Below, one piece after another: positions 1-8,808 of a DNA stretch of 50,796 nt; position 1 is the first letter of the stretch, and the number at the start of each line of letters is the position of its first letter. The notes beneath the pieces were generated by a model, which saw nothing but the letters and a program-made list of their open reading frames with translations, ran no database searches and was not told where the DNA came from. The position numbers and the translations under genes were made by a program. This stretch comes from Pseudophaeobacter leonis (GTDB lineage Bacteria > Pseudomonadota > Alphaproteobacteria > Rhodobacterales > Rhodobacteraceae): assembly GCF_002087335.1 (NCBI RefSeq), contig NZ_MWVJ01000096.1, positions 1-50,796 on the forward strand. Reading direction: 5' to 3'.

Positions 1-349
1 CCATCCCGAACGGGCCAGTAAATGGCTCACATCTTTACTGGAACGAAAACCAGCACGCGTCGCAACAGTCGCAATCCTTGCCTGGCAGGGCATTAAAAAT
101 GCCCGAGAGGGGCCAACAAAACCGCTCGGATCGTCTGGGCCGTTCTGACCCGTAACCAACCTTACAACCGGCACTCCGCATAAGAGGAACAGAAACATCG
201 AGTTAGCAAGACCCGCGAGATGATGGTGCATAAGTCTGCCGCCAAGGTTCAGACATTCTCAACTCCGTCATGGCAACACCCTGTGGCAACACTAAGGGCG
301 GCGTATGGCCCTGACACCAATGTCTCTTTTCAATATCAACAGGTTGGAA
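1..349. other. non-coding left edge
   Basis: No reading frame here has a ribosome binding site, recognisable domain or plausible length, and I found no tRNA or rRNA fold. It lies beyond the 3' end of the tRNA-Val gene and may hold that gene's termination region or the flank of a gene outside the window. I see nothing else in it. Confidence 0.4.
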
Positions 350-425
<76 letters not shown>

Positions 426-482
426 GACACGCTGGGATTTAGCCAAAGACCGGGTCGGGCGCAAGAGGGGCACAGAAGAAAT

Positions 483-821
483 TTACTCTGCCGCGTCAGT
501 TTCTTGCCGCGCGGCATTTCCCACATGGGGCTGGCGTAATCTGCACATATGCACAGTGCCGTTCGTCTTGGCTACGCTACGGTTAAGATGCAACTTCCCA
601 AAGGGCCTGAGGTTGAGATCCCGCCCCGAAGCAACCGCTTCTCCGAGGATCGCCAAAAGCGCTTCGACAACGGGCTTGGCCTCCTTTTTCTGAATGCCCG
701 ACCGTAAAACAGCCTCATCAATCAGCTCTTTCTTATTCAACGCAGGCGCTTTGCTCTCGGGCTCTTGTGCGGCATCCAATGCGATCGGCGGAGAGACGGT
801 TTTATCTGAAGGGGCTGACAC
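483..821 (-). CDS. HU/IHF-family DNA-binding protein, divergent
   Basis: A 112-residue protein of the bacterial HU/IHF family, which binds and bends DNA as a dimer in the nucleoid. Residues about 29-75 match the dimerisation fold (LNKKELIDEAVLRSG, then KKEAKPVVEALLAILGEAV, then the LRPFGKL turn). It differs from standard HU: about 28 extra Ser/Pro/Glu-rich residues precede the fold, and the DNA-binding arm with the usual RNP signature is not recognisable, being replaced by a short Asn/Arg-rich tail. The likely start is GTG at 819-821, with AAGGAT just upstream; that motif sits in the loop of a small hairpin whose stem (CACGA/TCGTG) includes the start codon, so translation could be structure-sensitive. 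It is followed by tRNA-Val on the same strand. Family assignment is firm; DNA-bending activity is inferred. Confidence 0.8.
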   Translation of the reverse strand: MSAPSDKTVSPPIALDAAQEPESKAPALNKKELIDEAVLRSGIQKKEAKPVVEALLAILGEAVASGRDLNLRPFGKLHLNRSVAKTNGTVHMCRLRQPHVGNAARQETDAAE

Positions 822-988
822 GAGAGATCCTTTCGTGATCCGTTGATTGCATGCTGCGTCGGGCTGAAGGCAGAGCGCCAGCCTTGTTTGCTAAAAAATA
901 CTAACCTGTGGCTTTGTCCAAATGTCGCCTTTGGCTAAGGAGAAAGCAAAGCCAAACGGTGCAGACCCTCTGTTTGTTGATTTTAAAA

Positions 989-1444
989 TCAGAATTGCGG
1001 CAAAGAATTGCGCGCGATCATTGTGCGCAGGGTAAAACTGGAACGCGTGTTGCGAATGCCGGGAACCCGCATCAGGCGCGCCTCCAGAAAGCGGTCGAAA
1101 TCAGTGAGATCCTGCGCCACGACCCGCAGCACAATATCGCGGCTTCCGGTCATCAGATAGCATTCCATCACTTCTTCAAACTTGCTCACCGCGCGTTCAA
1201 AGGCCTGCAACGCATCTGTCGACTGATGTTCAAGCTCCACCGCGACAAAAATCGTCACCGGCAAGCCCAGTTTTGCCTGATCCACCCGCGCAGAGTAGCC
1301 CGTGATCACCCCGGCATCCTCCAGCATTGCAACCCGGCGCGCGCAGGGGGTTGGCGAAAGACCAACCCGCTCTGACAACTCAGCCATTTTGATCCGCCCC
1401 TCGGTTTGCAAAATGGCGACAATCTTGCGATCTATTGCATCCAT
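989..1444 (-). CDS. Lrp/AsnC-family transcriptional regulator
   Basis: A 151-residue feast/famine regulator. The N-terminal winged helix-turn-helix begins MDAIDRKIVAIL and includes the recognition-helix region VGLSPTPCARRV; the C-terminal RAM/AsnC ligand-binding domain follows (about residues 65-145, including LMTGSRDIVLRVV). The start at 1444 is chosen because GGAGGG lies 7-8 nt upstream and the protein then begins exactly where the family does; a longer frame reaching 1537 would add an unrelated hydrophobic leader. It is divergent from the leucine dehydrogenase gene across 131 nt. The pairing suggests it senses a branched-chain or other hydrophobic amino acid and controls the dehydrogenase, as BkdR/Lrp-type regulators do; that is inference from position. 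Confidence 0.88.
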   Translation of the reverse strand: MDAIDRKIVAILQTEGRIKMAELSERVGLSPTPCARRVAMLEDAGVITGYSARVDQAKLGLPVTIFVAVELEHQSTDALQAFERAVSKFEEVMECYLMTGSRDIVLRVVAQDLTDFDRFLEARLMRVPGIRNTRSSFTLRTMIARNSLPQF

Positions 1445-1575
1445 AGGGGTACCCTCCAACTGATCCCTCCAAAATAGTGAAAAGCTCCACAAAAGAAAGG
1501 CCATCCCCGATATTTTGGTGAAAATCTGCTTTACCACTTCGCTAGATTGGCGCTCAGTGCCTTAGGAGCCGTAAA

Positions 1576-2629
1576 ATGAACATCACAGCCGTCGCATCCA
1601 AAACTCATGAAGAAATTTACCGCGTAGAAGACGCAGGCCTTGGGCTGGTCGGCTTTATCGCGCTGCATTCGACCCAGCTGGGGCCTGCGGCAGGTGGGCT
1701 GCGGATGCGCCCCTACATCAGCGAAGACGAGGCGCTGGTGGATGTGACGCGGCTCAGCGAGGGGATGACCTATAAAAACGCGGCTGCAGGCCTTGCGCTT
1801 GGGGGGCGGTAAGGCGGTGATCATCGGCGAGCCTGCCACCGACAAGAGCCCTGCCCTGCTGCGCGCCTTTGCCCGTGCCATTCACAGCCTTGAAGGGCGC
1901 TATTATACCGCCGAAGACATGGGCATGAGCCCGGCTGACATGGCCATTTTGGCCGAAGAGACCCCCTATGTTGCAGGCCTTGCAGAGGGAGAGTTTGCCA
2001 GTGGTGACCCCTCACCGATCACCGCCCAGGGCATTTTCAATGCAATCCAAACCGCCAAGGCACACAAGACGGGCAGCAGAGACCTCAGCACTGTCACGGT
2101 CTCGGTGCAGGGGCTCGGTCATGTGGGCTGGTGTCTCTGCGCATTGCTGACACAGGCCGGCGCGACCCTGGTGGTCACAGATGTGAACCCTGCACAGCTG
2201 CAAAAGGCTATCACGGTATTTGGCGCCACAGCAGTCTCGCCAGATGAGATCTACGGCGTCGCGGCTGATATTTTTGCTCCCTGCGCCATTGGCGGCATCC
2301 TCAATGCCAGGACCATCCCACAGCTGAAGGTGTCCATCGTCGCGGGCGGCGCCAATAACCAGCTGGCCACAGCAGAAGATGGCGCAGCCTTGCACAAAGC
2401 GGGGATCCTGTATGCGCCCGATTTCGTCGCCAACGGCGGCGGCATCATCAATGTCGCGACCGAAATCGAACAAATTGCAAACCGCACCGCTTATGTGGCA
2501 GAAAAGCTGGCAGCGCTGGATCGCAGCATGGAATTGATCCTCAATCAGGCCAAATTTGAGGATCAAAGCCCCGATGCAGTGGCTGTCTCAACAGTGCTGG
2601 CAAAAATGGCAAGGCAAACTGCCGCCTAA
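1576..2629 (+). CDS. leucine/Glu-Leu-Phe-Val dehydrogenase (apparent frameshift)
   Basis: NAD-dependent amino-acid dehydrogenase, deaminating leucine or a related amino acid to the 2-oxo acid. The N-terminal part carries the substrate-domain motif GPAAGGLRMRPY and the catalytic-lysine loop GLALGGGKAVI. The C-terminal part has the dinucleotide motif VQGLGHVG and the conserved segment APDFVANGGGIINVA. As written the frame breaks in a run of six G (1801-1806); removing one G restores GGGKA and a 350-residue protein, the normal family length. A sequencing error is most likely. The ATG at 1576 has TTAGGAG about 8 nt upstream. It is divergent from an Lrp-type gene. Exact substrate (Leu, Val or Phe) cannot be fixed from sequence. 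Confidence 0.85.
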
Positions 2630-2701
2630 ACCAGCGAGTTCTCAAACGAGAACCCGGATCAAGCGGGCCAGAACGGTCAGGACGGAAAGAGTGCACTATA
2701 G

Positions 2702-2735
2702 AAAAGGGGGCGGCCCATATGAGCCGCCCCCTTTT
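2702..2735. terminator. bidirectional rho-independent terminator
   Basis: A GC-rich hairpin with stem GGGGGCGGC/GCCGCCCCC, flanked by AAAA on the left and TTTT on the right. It separates the convergent leucine dehydrogenase (+) and lon (-) genes and has a U-tract for either direction. Confidence 0.85.
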
Positions 2736-2792
2736 GTTTACGTATTTTACTGCACGACGCAGGGGCTCCTTTTTGGGAGGCCTCCAGGCATT

Positions 2793-5204
2793 TTAGTGAG
2801 TAGGAGCACCAGAGCTGCGCGCCTGGCTTTCAAGCGCGGCCTTGGCGGCTGCAGCTTCTTCTGCGGCCTCATCCCACTCAATCGCATCGGGCTGGCGCAC
2901 GAGCGCAAGCTTCAGCACTTCCGACACGTGGCTCACGGGGATGATTGTCAGCCCTTCCTTCACATTGTCAGGAATTTCCGGCAGATCCTTTGCGTTTTCC
3001 TCGGGGATCAAAACCGTCTTGATCCCACCGCGCAGAGCCGCCAGCAGCTTTTCTTTCAGGCCACCAATCGCCAGCGCATTACCCCGCAGCGTGACTTCGC
3101 CGGTCATGGCGATGTCCTTGCGGACAGGGATCTGCGTCAACACCGACACAATCGACGTCACCATCGCCAGACCAGCCGAGGGGCCGTCCTTGGGCGTGGC
3201 GCCTTCGGGCACATGGACGTGGATATCCAGCTTGTCGAACTTTGTGGGCTTCACCCCGATTTGGGGGGAAATCGATCGCACATAGCTCGATGCCGCCTCG
3301 ATGGACTCCTTCATCACATCGCCCAGCTTGCCGGTGGTCTTCATCCGACCCTTACCCGGCAGGCGCAGCGCCTCAATGGACAAAAGCTCACCGCCGACCG
3401 AGGTATAGGCAAGCCCGGTCACAACACCGACCTGATCCTCTTGTTCTGCCAAACCATAGCGGTATTTAGCAACACCAAGGAACTCATCGAGATTGTCGGA
3501 CGTCACCGAAACGGTTTTGGCTTCCTTCTTGACGATCTTGGTCAGCGATTTACGCGCCACTTTGGCGATTTCACGCTCCAGATTCCGCACGCCCGCCTCG
3601 CGGGTGTAGAGCCGAATGATATCATTCAGCGCATCGTCGCCCAGTTCAAACTCCTTGGCTTTCAAGCCGTGGTTTTTCACCTGCTTGGAAATCAGGTGCT
3701 GCTTGGCGATCTCGCGTTTTTCGTCCTCGGTGTAGCCCGAGAGCGGAATGATTTCCATCCGGTCCAGCAGCGGACCTGGCATGTTGTAGCTGTTCGAGGT
3801 GGTCAGGAACATCACATTGGAGAGATCATATTCGACCTCCATATAGTGATCCACAAAGGTGGAGTTCTGTTCCGGATCAAGCACTTCCAGCATGGCCGAG
3901 GCCGGGTCACCCCGGAAATCCTGCCCCATCTTGTCGATCTCGTCGAGCAGGATCAGCGGATTTGTCGTCTTGGCCTTTTTCAGCGCCTGGATGATCTTGC
4001 CGGGCATCGAGCCGATATAGGTCCGGCGGTGACCACGGATCTCGCTCTCGTCGCGCACACCGCCCAGCGAGATGCGACTAAATTCGCGGCCCGTGGCCTT
4101 GGCGACGGATTTACCAAGCGAGGTTTTACCCACACCGGGAGGGCCAACCAGACACAGGATCGGGCCTTTCAGCTTGGCTGAGCGCTGCTGTACCGCAAGG
4201 TATTCAACGATGCGTTCCTTGACCTTCTCGAGGCCATAGTGGTCGGCATCGAGAATTTCCTCGGCCTTGCCCAGATCCTTTTTCACGCGCGACTTTACGC
4301 CCCACGGAATCGCCGGGATCCAGTCGAGATAGTTGCGCACAACGGTGGCCTCGGCCGACATTGGCGACATGTTCTTGAGCTTTTTCAGCTCGGCATCCGC
4401 CTTTTCACGGGCTTCTTTCGACAGTTTGATAGCGGCGATTTTTTCTTCCAGTTCGGCGATTTCGCCAGCCCCTTCTTCGCCATCGCCCAGCTCCTTCTGA
4501 ATGGCCTTCATCTGCTCATGCAGATAGTATTCGCGCTGGGTCTTCTCCATCTGCGATTTCACCCGGGTCTTGATCTTTTTCTCGACCTGCAGCACGGACA
4601 TCTCCCCCTCCATCAGCCCGTAGACCTTCTCCAGCCGCTCGCTGACCGACAGCGTCTCCAGCAGTTCCTGCTTGCGGTCGACCTCAATGCCAAGGTGGCC
4701 AGCAACAAGATCCGCCAGTTTGGCAGGCTCTGTGGTTTCACCAACCGCCGAAAGCGCTTCTTCGGGGATGTTTTTGCGCACTTTGGCATAGCGCTCGAAC
4801 TCCTCGCCCACGGTGCGCACCAGGGCCTCGATGGTGGTCGCATCACCGGGGATCTCGCTGAGATACTCGGCGCTGGCCTCAAAATAGCTGTCGTTTTCAA
4901 GAAACTTGGTGATCTTGACCCGCGCGTGTCCCTCGACAAGCACCTTTACGGTGCCATCGGGCAGCTTCAGCAGCTGCAACACATTCGCCAGAACGCCTGT
5001 GGGATAGATCCCATCGGTCTGCGGTTCGTCCTCAGCAGGATCAATCTGGCTGGACAGCAGGATCTGCTTGTCATCAGCCATCACCTCTTCGAGGGCGCGC
5101 ACAGATTTTTCCCGGCCAACAAACAGCGGCACGATCATATGCGGGAAGACCACAATATCGCGCAGCGGTAGTACAGGATAGGAAGAATTAAGCGGCTCTT
5201 TCAT
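2793..5204 (-). CDS. lon: ATP-dependent protease Lon
   Basis: A complete 803-residue Lon protease, the cytosolic hexamer that degrades misfolded and regulatory proteins. The LON substrate-binding domain spans about residues 10-205, then a coiled-coil helical region (205-290). In the AAA+ module, Walker A is GPPGVGKT (354-361) and Walker B ends LLDEID (about 419-424). The protease domain has the Ser-Lys dyad: S676 in PKDGPSAG and K719 in GGLKEKL. An Ala/Glu-rich tail closes the protein. The start at 5204 is preferred over the upstream in-frame ATG at 5225 because AAAGGA lies about 7 nt before it and MKEPLNSSYPVLPLRD aligns with Lon N-termini. The frame is intact over 2.4 kb, unlike many genes here. 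A heat-shock-like promoter candidate lies upstream. Confidence 0.97.
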   Translation of the reverse strand: MKEPLNSSYPVLPLRDIVVFPHMIVPLFVGREKSVRALEEVMADDKQILLSSQIDPAEDEPQTDGIYPTGVLANVLQLLKLPDGTVKVLVEGHARVKITKFLENDSYFEASAEYLSEIPGDATTIEALVRTVGEEFERYAKVRKNIPEEALSAVGETTEPAKLADLVAGHLGIEVDRKQELLETLSVSERLEKVYGLMEGEMSVLQVEKKIKTRVKSQMEKTQREYYLHEQMKAIQKELGDGEEGAGEIAELEEKIAAIKLSKEAREKADAELKKLKNMSPMSAEATVVRNYLDWIPAIPWGVKSRVKKDLGKAEEILDADHYGLEKVKERIVEYLAVQQRSAKLKGPILCLVGPPGVGKTSLGKSVAKATGREFSRISLGGVRDESEIRGHRRTYIGSMPGKIIQALKKAKTTNPLILLDEIDKMGQDFRGDPASAMLEVLDPEQNSTFVDHYMEVEYDLSNVMFLTTSNSYNMPGPLLDRMEIIPLSGYTEDEKREIAKQHLISKQVKNHGLKAKEFELGDDALNDIIRLYTREAGVRNLEREIAKVARKSLTKIVKKEAKTVSVTSDNLDEFLGVAKYRYGLAEQEDQVGVVTGLAYTSVGGELLSIEALRLPGKGRMKTTGKLGDVMKESIEAASSYVRSISPQIGVKPTKFDKLDIHVHVPEGATPKDGPSAGLAMVTSIVSVLTQIPVRKDIAMTGEVTLRGNALAIGGLKEKLLAALRGGIKTVLIPEENAKDLPEIPDNVKEGLTIIPVSHVSEVLKLALVRQPDAIEWDEAAEEAAAAKAALESQARSSGAPTH

Positions 5205-5278
5205 ACTCGGTCCTTTACTTGGCAAGAGGGCCCGGTCCCGATGTTCGGCAACCTGTGGCTCTCTCCTCTTTGGAAATC

Positions 5279-5309
5279 ATTATCTGGTGCAGCGGTTAAC
5301 ATTTTTCAA
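5279..5309 (-). promoter_or_regulatory. candidate lon promoter
   Basis: On the minus strand TTGAAA (5304-5309) is followed 19 nt later by GATAAT (5279-5284), about 75 nt before the lon start. TTGAAA is shared by sigma-70 and sigma-32 -35 elements; the spacing is slightly long for sigma-70. Lon is heat-shock controlled in many proteobacteria, so a sigma-32 promoter is possible, but this is a motif match only. Confidence 0.3.
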
Positions 5310-5522
5310 CCGCCGTGCCTGAAAGTTGGGGGACACATTGCCCGCAGCACCTCCGAACCACAAGAGCGCTTTTGGCAAAAGAAGCGCAAAACGCCAAACG
5401 CACCACAGCGGACATTTTGCCCCTCTCTCAAGGCCTATATGGCTGCCTCGCGACCTTACCCCCTTGATTTATGGCCCGTTTGAGCTGGCAACGCATCCTG
5501 ACAACGAGAAAGACTGCAGCCC

Positions 5523-5552
5523 GCGCTGGCGCAGATCGGTCTGCGCCAGCGC
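5523..5552 (-). terminator. perfect 12-bp hairpin downstream of tgt
   Basis: Arms GCGCTGGCGCAG and CTGCGCCAGCGC are perfectly complementary around the six-base loop ATCGGT. It lies about 55 nt beyond the tgt stop, where a terminator would be expected, but neither side has a strong U-tract. It may instead stabilise the mRNA end. The rest of the 403-nt gap between lon and tgt (5205-5607) holds the lon promoter candidate and nothing else I recognise. Confidence 0.4.
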
Positions 5553-5607
5553 AAATCCACTAAAATGAGACCTAAATCATCTGGCGAACAAGGGCGTGCC
5601 GCGCGCT

Positions 5608-6738
5608 CTAAAGCGGCGCGATATCGCCCTCGGCCCGCATCGCGTGGAAACTCAACTGCCAGCTGTTAAAACTGCCAGCCGCAATCGCGTCGCGCATACC
5701 CGCCATAATATCCTGAAAATAGTGCAGGTTGTGCCAGGTGAGCAGCATGCCGGAAATCATCTCGTTCGAGCGAAACACATGGTGCAGATAGGCGCGACTG
5801 TATTTCGAGCAGGCCGGGCAGCTGCAGGCCTCGTCCAGTGGGCGTGGATCATCAGCGTGGCGGGCATTCTTGATATTGACCACCCCGTGGCGGGGAAAGG
5901 CCTGCCCGGTCCGCCCTGACCTTGAGGGCAGCACGCAGTCCATCATGTCGATGCCACGGGCAACGGCGCCGACGATGTCATCCGGTTTGCCAACCCCCAT
6001 CAGATAGCGCGGCTTATCCTCTGGAAGCATGTCCGGCGCATAGTCCAGACAGTCAAACATCGCCTGCTGCCCTTCGCCCACCGCAAGGCCGCCAACGGCA
6101 TAGCCATCAAATCCGATGTTTTTCAGCGCCTCGGCGCTCTCTTCGCGCAGGTCCTGCTCCAGCCCGCCCTGCATAATGCCAAACAGCGCGTGGCCAGGCC
6201 GGTCGCCAAAGGCTTCTTTCGAGCGATCCGCCCAGCGCATCGACAGGCGCATGCTCTCGGCAATACGGTCACGGGTGGCAGGCAAGGCGGGGCATTCGTC
6301 GAAACACATCACAATGTCAGAGCCCAGAAGCTTTTGGATCTCCATCGAACGTTCCGGCGTCAGCTCATGTTTGGAGCCGTCAATATGGCTTTTGAAGGTG
6401 ACGCCCTGCTCGGTCAGTTTGCGCAAACCCGCCAGCGACATCACCTGAAAGCCGCCGGAGTCGGTCAGGATGGGGCGCTCCCAGTTCATAAACTTGTGCA
6501 AGCCCCCCAAACGGTCGATCCGCTCCGCCGTGGGGCGCAGCATAAGGTGATAGGTATTGCCCAGCAGGACGTCCGCGCCGGTCTCGCGCACGCTTTCGGG
6601 CATCATCGCTTTTACCGTGGCAGCCGTGCCGACCGGCATAAAGGCCGGGGTGCGGATATCGCCGCGCGGGGTCGAGATGACCCCGGTGCGGGCCTTGCCA
6701 TCGCGGGCTTTCAGATCAAAGGTGATTTTGGGCGCCAT
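5608..6738 (-). CDS. tgt: queuine/preQ1 tRNA-guanine transglycosylase
   Basis: A 376-residue tRNA-guanine transglycosylase, which exchanges the wobble guanine of GUN-anticodon tRNAs for preQ1 in queuosine synthesis. The TIM-barrel family motifs are intact: DSGGFQVM with D93, the GIMQGG loop at 187-192, nucleophile D267 in [12 protein letters not shown], and zinc ligands C305, C307, C310 (CSCPAC) and H336. The start at 6738 is chosen because AAAGGAT lies about 8 nt upstream and MAPKITFDL matches the family start; an upstream in-frame start (6798) would add 20 unconserved residues. It is transcribed alone, divergent from the SPFH gene. Confidence 0.96.
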   Translation of the reverse strand: MAPKITFDLKARDGKARTGVISTPRGDIRTPAFMPVGTAATVKAMMPESVRETGADVLLGNTYHLMLRPTAERIDRLGGLHKFMNWERPILTDSGGFQVMSLAGLRKLTEQGVTFKSHIDGSKHELTPERSMEIQKLLGSDIVMCFDECPALPATRDRIAESMRLSMRWADRSKEAFGDRPGHALFGIMQGGLEQDLREESAEALKNIGFDGYAVGGLAVGEGQQAMFDCLDYAPDMLPEDKPRYLMGVGKPDDIVGAVARGIDMMDCVLPSRSGRTGQAFPRHGVVNIKNARHADDPRPLDEACSCPACSKYSRAYLHHVFRSNEMISGMLLTWHNLHYFQDIMAGMRDAIAAGSFNSWQLSFHAMRAEGDIAPL

Positions 6739-6920
6739 TTTTTCTATCCTTTGCCTGCAGAACCCGGCGCGTTTGCCTGATCCCAACCACTTTGACAAGT
6801 CTCAAGCCATCTTGTCAGCCCCCAACAGTCGCCCCATACAGGAAACAGCCCGAGATCTTGACGACAGGGTTTCTGGATCACACATGTATGCCATAGTACA
6901 CTTGAATTTTGGAGCCCCCG

Positions 6921-7811
6921 ATGAATGAAGATTTCCTCATTGCACTGATTTCACAAAACGCCCTCTACCTGCTTGGCGCGATTTTCCTGATCCTGATCGT
7001 TGTCAAAGGCGTCCACATTGTGCCGCAGTCCGAAAAATTTGTGATTGAACGCTTTGGCCGCCTGCACGCGGTGCTGGGGCCTGGCATGAACTTTATCGTC
7101 CCCCTGCTGGACGTGGTGGCACACCGCATTTCAATTCTTGAGCGTCAGCTGCCCAGTGCCAGCCAAGACGCCATCACCAAAGACAACGTGCTGGTGCAGA
7201 TCGACACCTCGGTCTTTTACCGCATCACCGAGCCGGAAAAGACGGTCTACCGGATCCGCGATGTCGACGCTGCCATCGCCACCACCGTGGCAGGGATCGT
7301 GCGCGCCGAGATCGGCAAAATGGACCTTGATGAAGTGCAGTCCAACCGCACCCAGCTGATTGGCCAGATCCAGTCTAGTGTTGAGGACGCCGTGGATGAC
7401 TGGGGCATTCAGGTGACCCGGGCCGAGATTCTGGACGTGAACCTTGATCAGGCCACCCGCGACGCCATGCTGCAGCAGCTCAATGCAGAACGCGCCCGGC
7501 GCGCCCAGGTGACAGAGGCCGAAGGCACCAAACGCGCCGTTGAACTGGCCGCCGAGGGTGAGCTTTATGCCGCGGAACAAATCGCCAAGGCCCGCCGCAT
7601 TCAGGCCGATGCCGAGGCCTATGCCACCGGTGTGGTTGCCAAGGCGATCAAGGAAAACGGCATTGAAGCCGCCCAGTATCAGGTCGCCCTGAAACAGGTC
7701 GACGCGCTCAATGCCTTGGGCAATGGCGAGGGCAAACAGACCATTATCCTGCCGGCCCACGCGGTTGAGGCCTTTGGCGATGCCTTCAAACTGCTGAAAG
7801 GTGGCAAGTAA
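6921..7811 (+). CDS. SPFH/band 7 (stomatin-like, QmcA-type) membrane protein
   Basis: A 296-residue SPFH-domain protein. One N-terminal membrane segment (about residues 10-28, ALYLLGAIFLILIVV) is followed by the band 7 domain (VPQSEKFVIERFGR onward, to about 180) and a long Ala/Glu-rich helical region that should form the coiled coil of the ring-like assembly. These proteins form large membrane-associated oligomers linked to membrane microdomains and quality control. ATG at 6921 is preceded by GGAG at 6 nt; a TTG further upstream would contain the ribosome binding site itself. Its stop overlaps the NfeD start (TAATG), the classic SPFH-NfeD pair, so the two are translationally coupled and probably act together. 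Confidence 0.92.
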   Translation: MNEDFLIALISQNALYLLGAIFLILIVVKGVHIVPQSEKFVIERFGRLHAVLGPGMNFIVPLLDVVAHRISILERQLPSASQDAITKDNVLVQIDTSVFYRITEPEKTVYRIRDVDAAIATTVAGIVRAEIGKMDLDEVQSNRTQLIGQIQSSVEDAVDDWGIQVTRAEILDVNLDQATRDAMLQQLNAERARRAQVTEAEGTKRAVELAAEGELYAAEQIAKARRIQADAEAYATGVVAKAIKENGIEAAQYQVALKQVDALNALGNGEGKQTIILPAHAVEAFGDAFKLLKGGK

Positions 7812-8101
7812 TGGAGCAGGTTGCTGCCTATTGGGAGCTGTGGTGGGTTTGGTGCGCTGCCGCACTGATCCTCGCCATCCTTGAGGTCCTGGCCCCCGGC
7901 TTTGTCTTTCTGGGCTTTGCGTTTGGCGCTTTGGCCTGCGGCATCTTGTTGGCCCTGCTTGGGAGCGGCACTTTGGGCCTGCCTGTGCTGGTCTTCCTGT
8001 TTGCCGCTCTCTCGCTGATCTGCTGGCTTTTGATGCGGCGCTTTTTTGCCCTGCCCACAGGCCAGGTGAAGACCTTCGAGACAGATATCAACGACGACTA
8101 A
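7811..8101 (+). CDS. short NfeD-family membrane protein
   Basis: A 96-residue partner of the upstream SPFH protein. It contains three hydrophobic segments (about 13-31, 33-52 and 57-75) and then a short soluble tail, GQVKTFETDIND, without the full C-terminal OB domain of longer NfeD proteins. A short form next to an SPFH gene is usual in Rhodobacteraceae, so I do not regard it as truncated. It starts within the stop codon of the SPFH gene. NfeD proteins are thought to assist assembly or membrane anchoring of SPFH complexes; the exact role is unknown. Confidence 0.85.
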   Translation: MEQVAAYWELWWVWCAAALILAILEVLAPGFVFLGFAFGALACGILLALLGSGTLGLPVLVFLFAALSLICWLLMRRFFALPTGQVKTFETDINDD

Positions 8102-8145
8102 ACCTGCAGCAAAGCGCGGCAGATCAAAGCCAGGCCCATCGTCGG

Positions 8146-8291
8146 GTTTAGATCTCCTCTACATCCGGGTGCCCGCAAGCCCCGGACGTGGTAACAGGGG
8201 TAACGACTGTTTCGAGCCATCCTGCAATGGGGAGATTGCATTCTGTCGCCTGAGATGGCTGGACCTTACCCTGCGCGTTCCCTATATAAAC
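8146..8291 (+). ncRNA. structured RNA, possible 6S RNA (ssrS)
   Basis: The gap between nfeD and sufT folds into one long rod. From outside in: GGACGTG (8184-8190) pairs with CGCGTTCC (8274-8281) with a one-base bulge; CAGGGGTAA (8195-8203) pairs with TTACCCTG (8266-8273); an asymmetric internal bubble of 11 and 5 nt follows; AGCCATC (8215-8221) pairs perfectly with GATGGCT (8254-8260); TGCAAT (8223-8228) pairs perfectly with ATTGCA (8235-8240). A rod of imperfect helices with a central bubble is the architecture of 6S RNA, the RNA that mimics an open promoter and sequesters sigma-70 RNA polymerase. The structure is read from sequence; the 6S identity, strand and ends are inference. It could instead be a sufT leader. 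Confidence 0.45.
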
Positions 8292-8317
8292 AGTCGGATT
8301 AATAGTCAGGGATCGAC

Positions 8318-8680
8318 ATGAACAACGCTTCCGAACCGCTTGAAGGCACGCCCCTCATTGCTCCCTCTTCAGTTTCGCACCCGCTCTATGAGCAGGTCGC
8401 AGATGCTTGCAAATCGGTCTACGACCCTGAAATTCCAGTTAATATTTATGAGTTGGGCCTGATCTACACCATCGATATCAACGAGGCCAACGAGGTTAAA
8501 ATCATCATGACCCTCACGGCGCCCGGCTGCCCCGTTGCAGGTGAGATGCCCGGCTGGATTGTCGATGCCGTCTCGCCGGTTGCCGGTGTCAAAGATGTCG
8601 ATGTGGAAATCACCTGGGAGCCACCTTGGGGGATGGAAATGATGTCTGACGAGGCGCGTCTTGAGCTGGGGTTCATGTAG
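8318..8680 (+). CDS. sufT: SUF-system Fe-S assembly protein SufT (MIP18/DUF59)
   Basis: A 120-residue MIP18/DUF59-family protein that helps mature Fe-S proteins. The core begins at about residue 27 with [24 protein letters not shown], including the conserved DPEIP and ELGLI, and has the invariant cysteine in [15 protein letters not shown]. The C-terminal [19 protein letters not shown] is typical of the SufT branch. ATG at 8318 has AGGGA at a suitable distance. It sits upstream of an A-type Fe-S carrier gene, with a glycerophosphodiesterase between them, so the two Fe-S genes are neighbours but not an obvious operon. Confidence 0.9.
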   Translation: MNNASEPLEGTPLIAPSSVSHPLYEQVADACKSVYDPEIPVNIYELGLIYTIDINEANEVKIIMTLTAPGCPVAGEMPGWIVDAVSPVAGVKDVDVEITWEPPWGMEMMSDEARLELGFM

Positions 8681-8808
8681 GGCGCCCTGGCGCCGACCCT
8701 CCTCCCACCCTCCTCCCAGAGATCATAAAAGCTTCATTAAATCGTGGCAAAGGGTTTACCTTTTGCCGCGATTTTTCGTTTGCAAATCAACTTATTCGGA
8801 GCATTCCA

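Noticed and set aside
1576..2629. Programmed frameshift in leucine dehydrogenase and other broken genes
   Set aside because: The breaks differ in direction and lack a shared slippery heptamer plus downstream structure; sequence error explains all of them more simply.
2556..4181. Long open frame (541 codons) on the plus strand across the 3' half of lon
   Set aside because: It lies antisense to the intact, fully conserved lon gene, has no recognisable domain, and is the usual by-product of GC-rich codon use.
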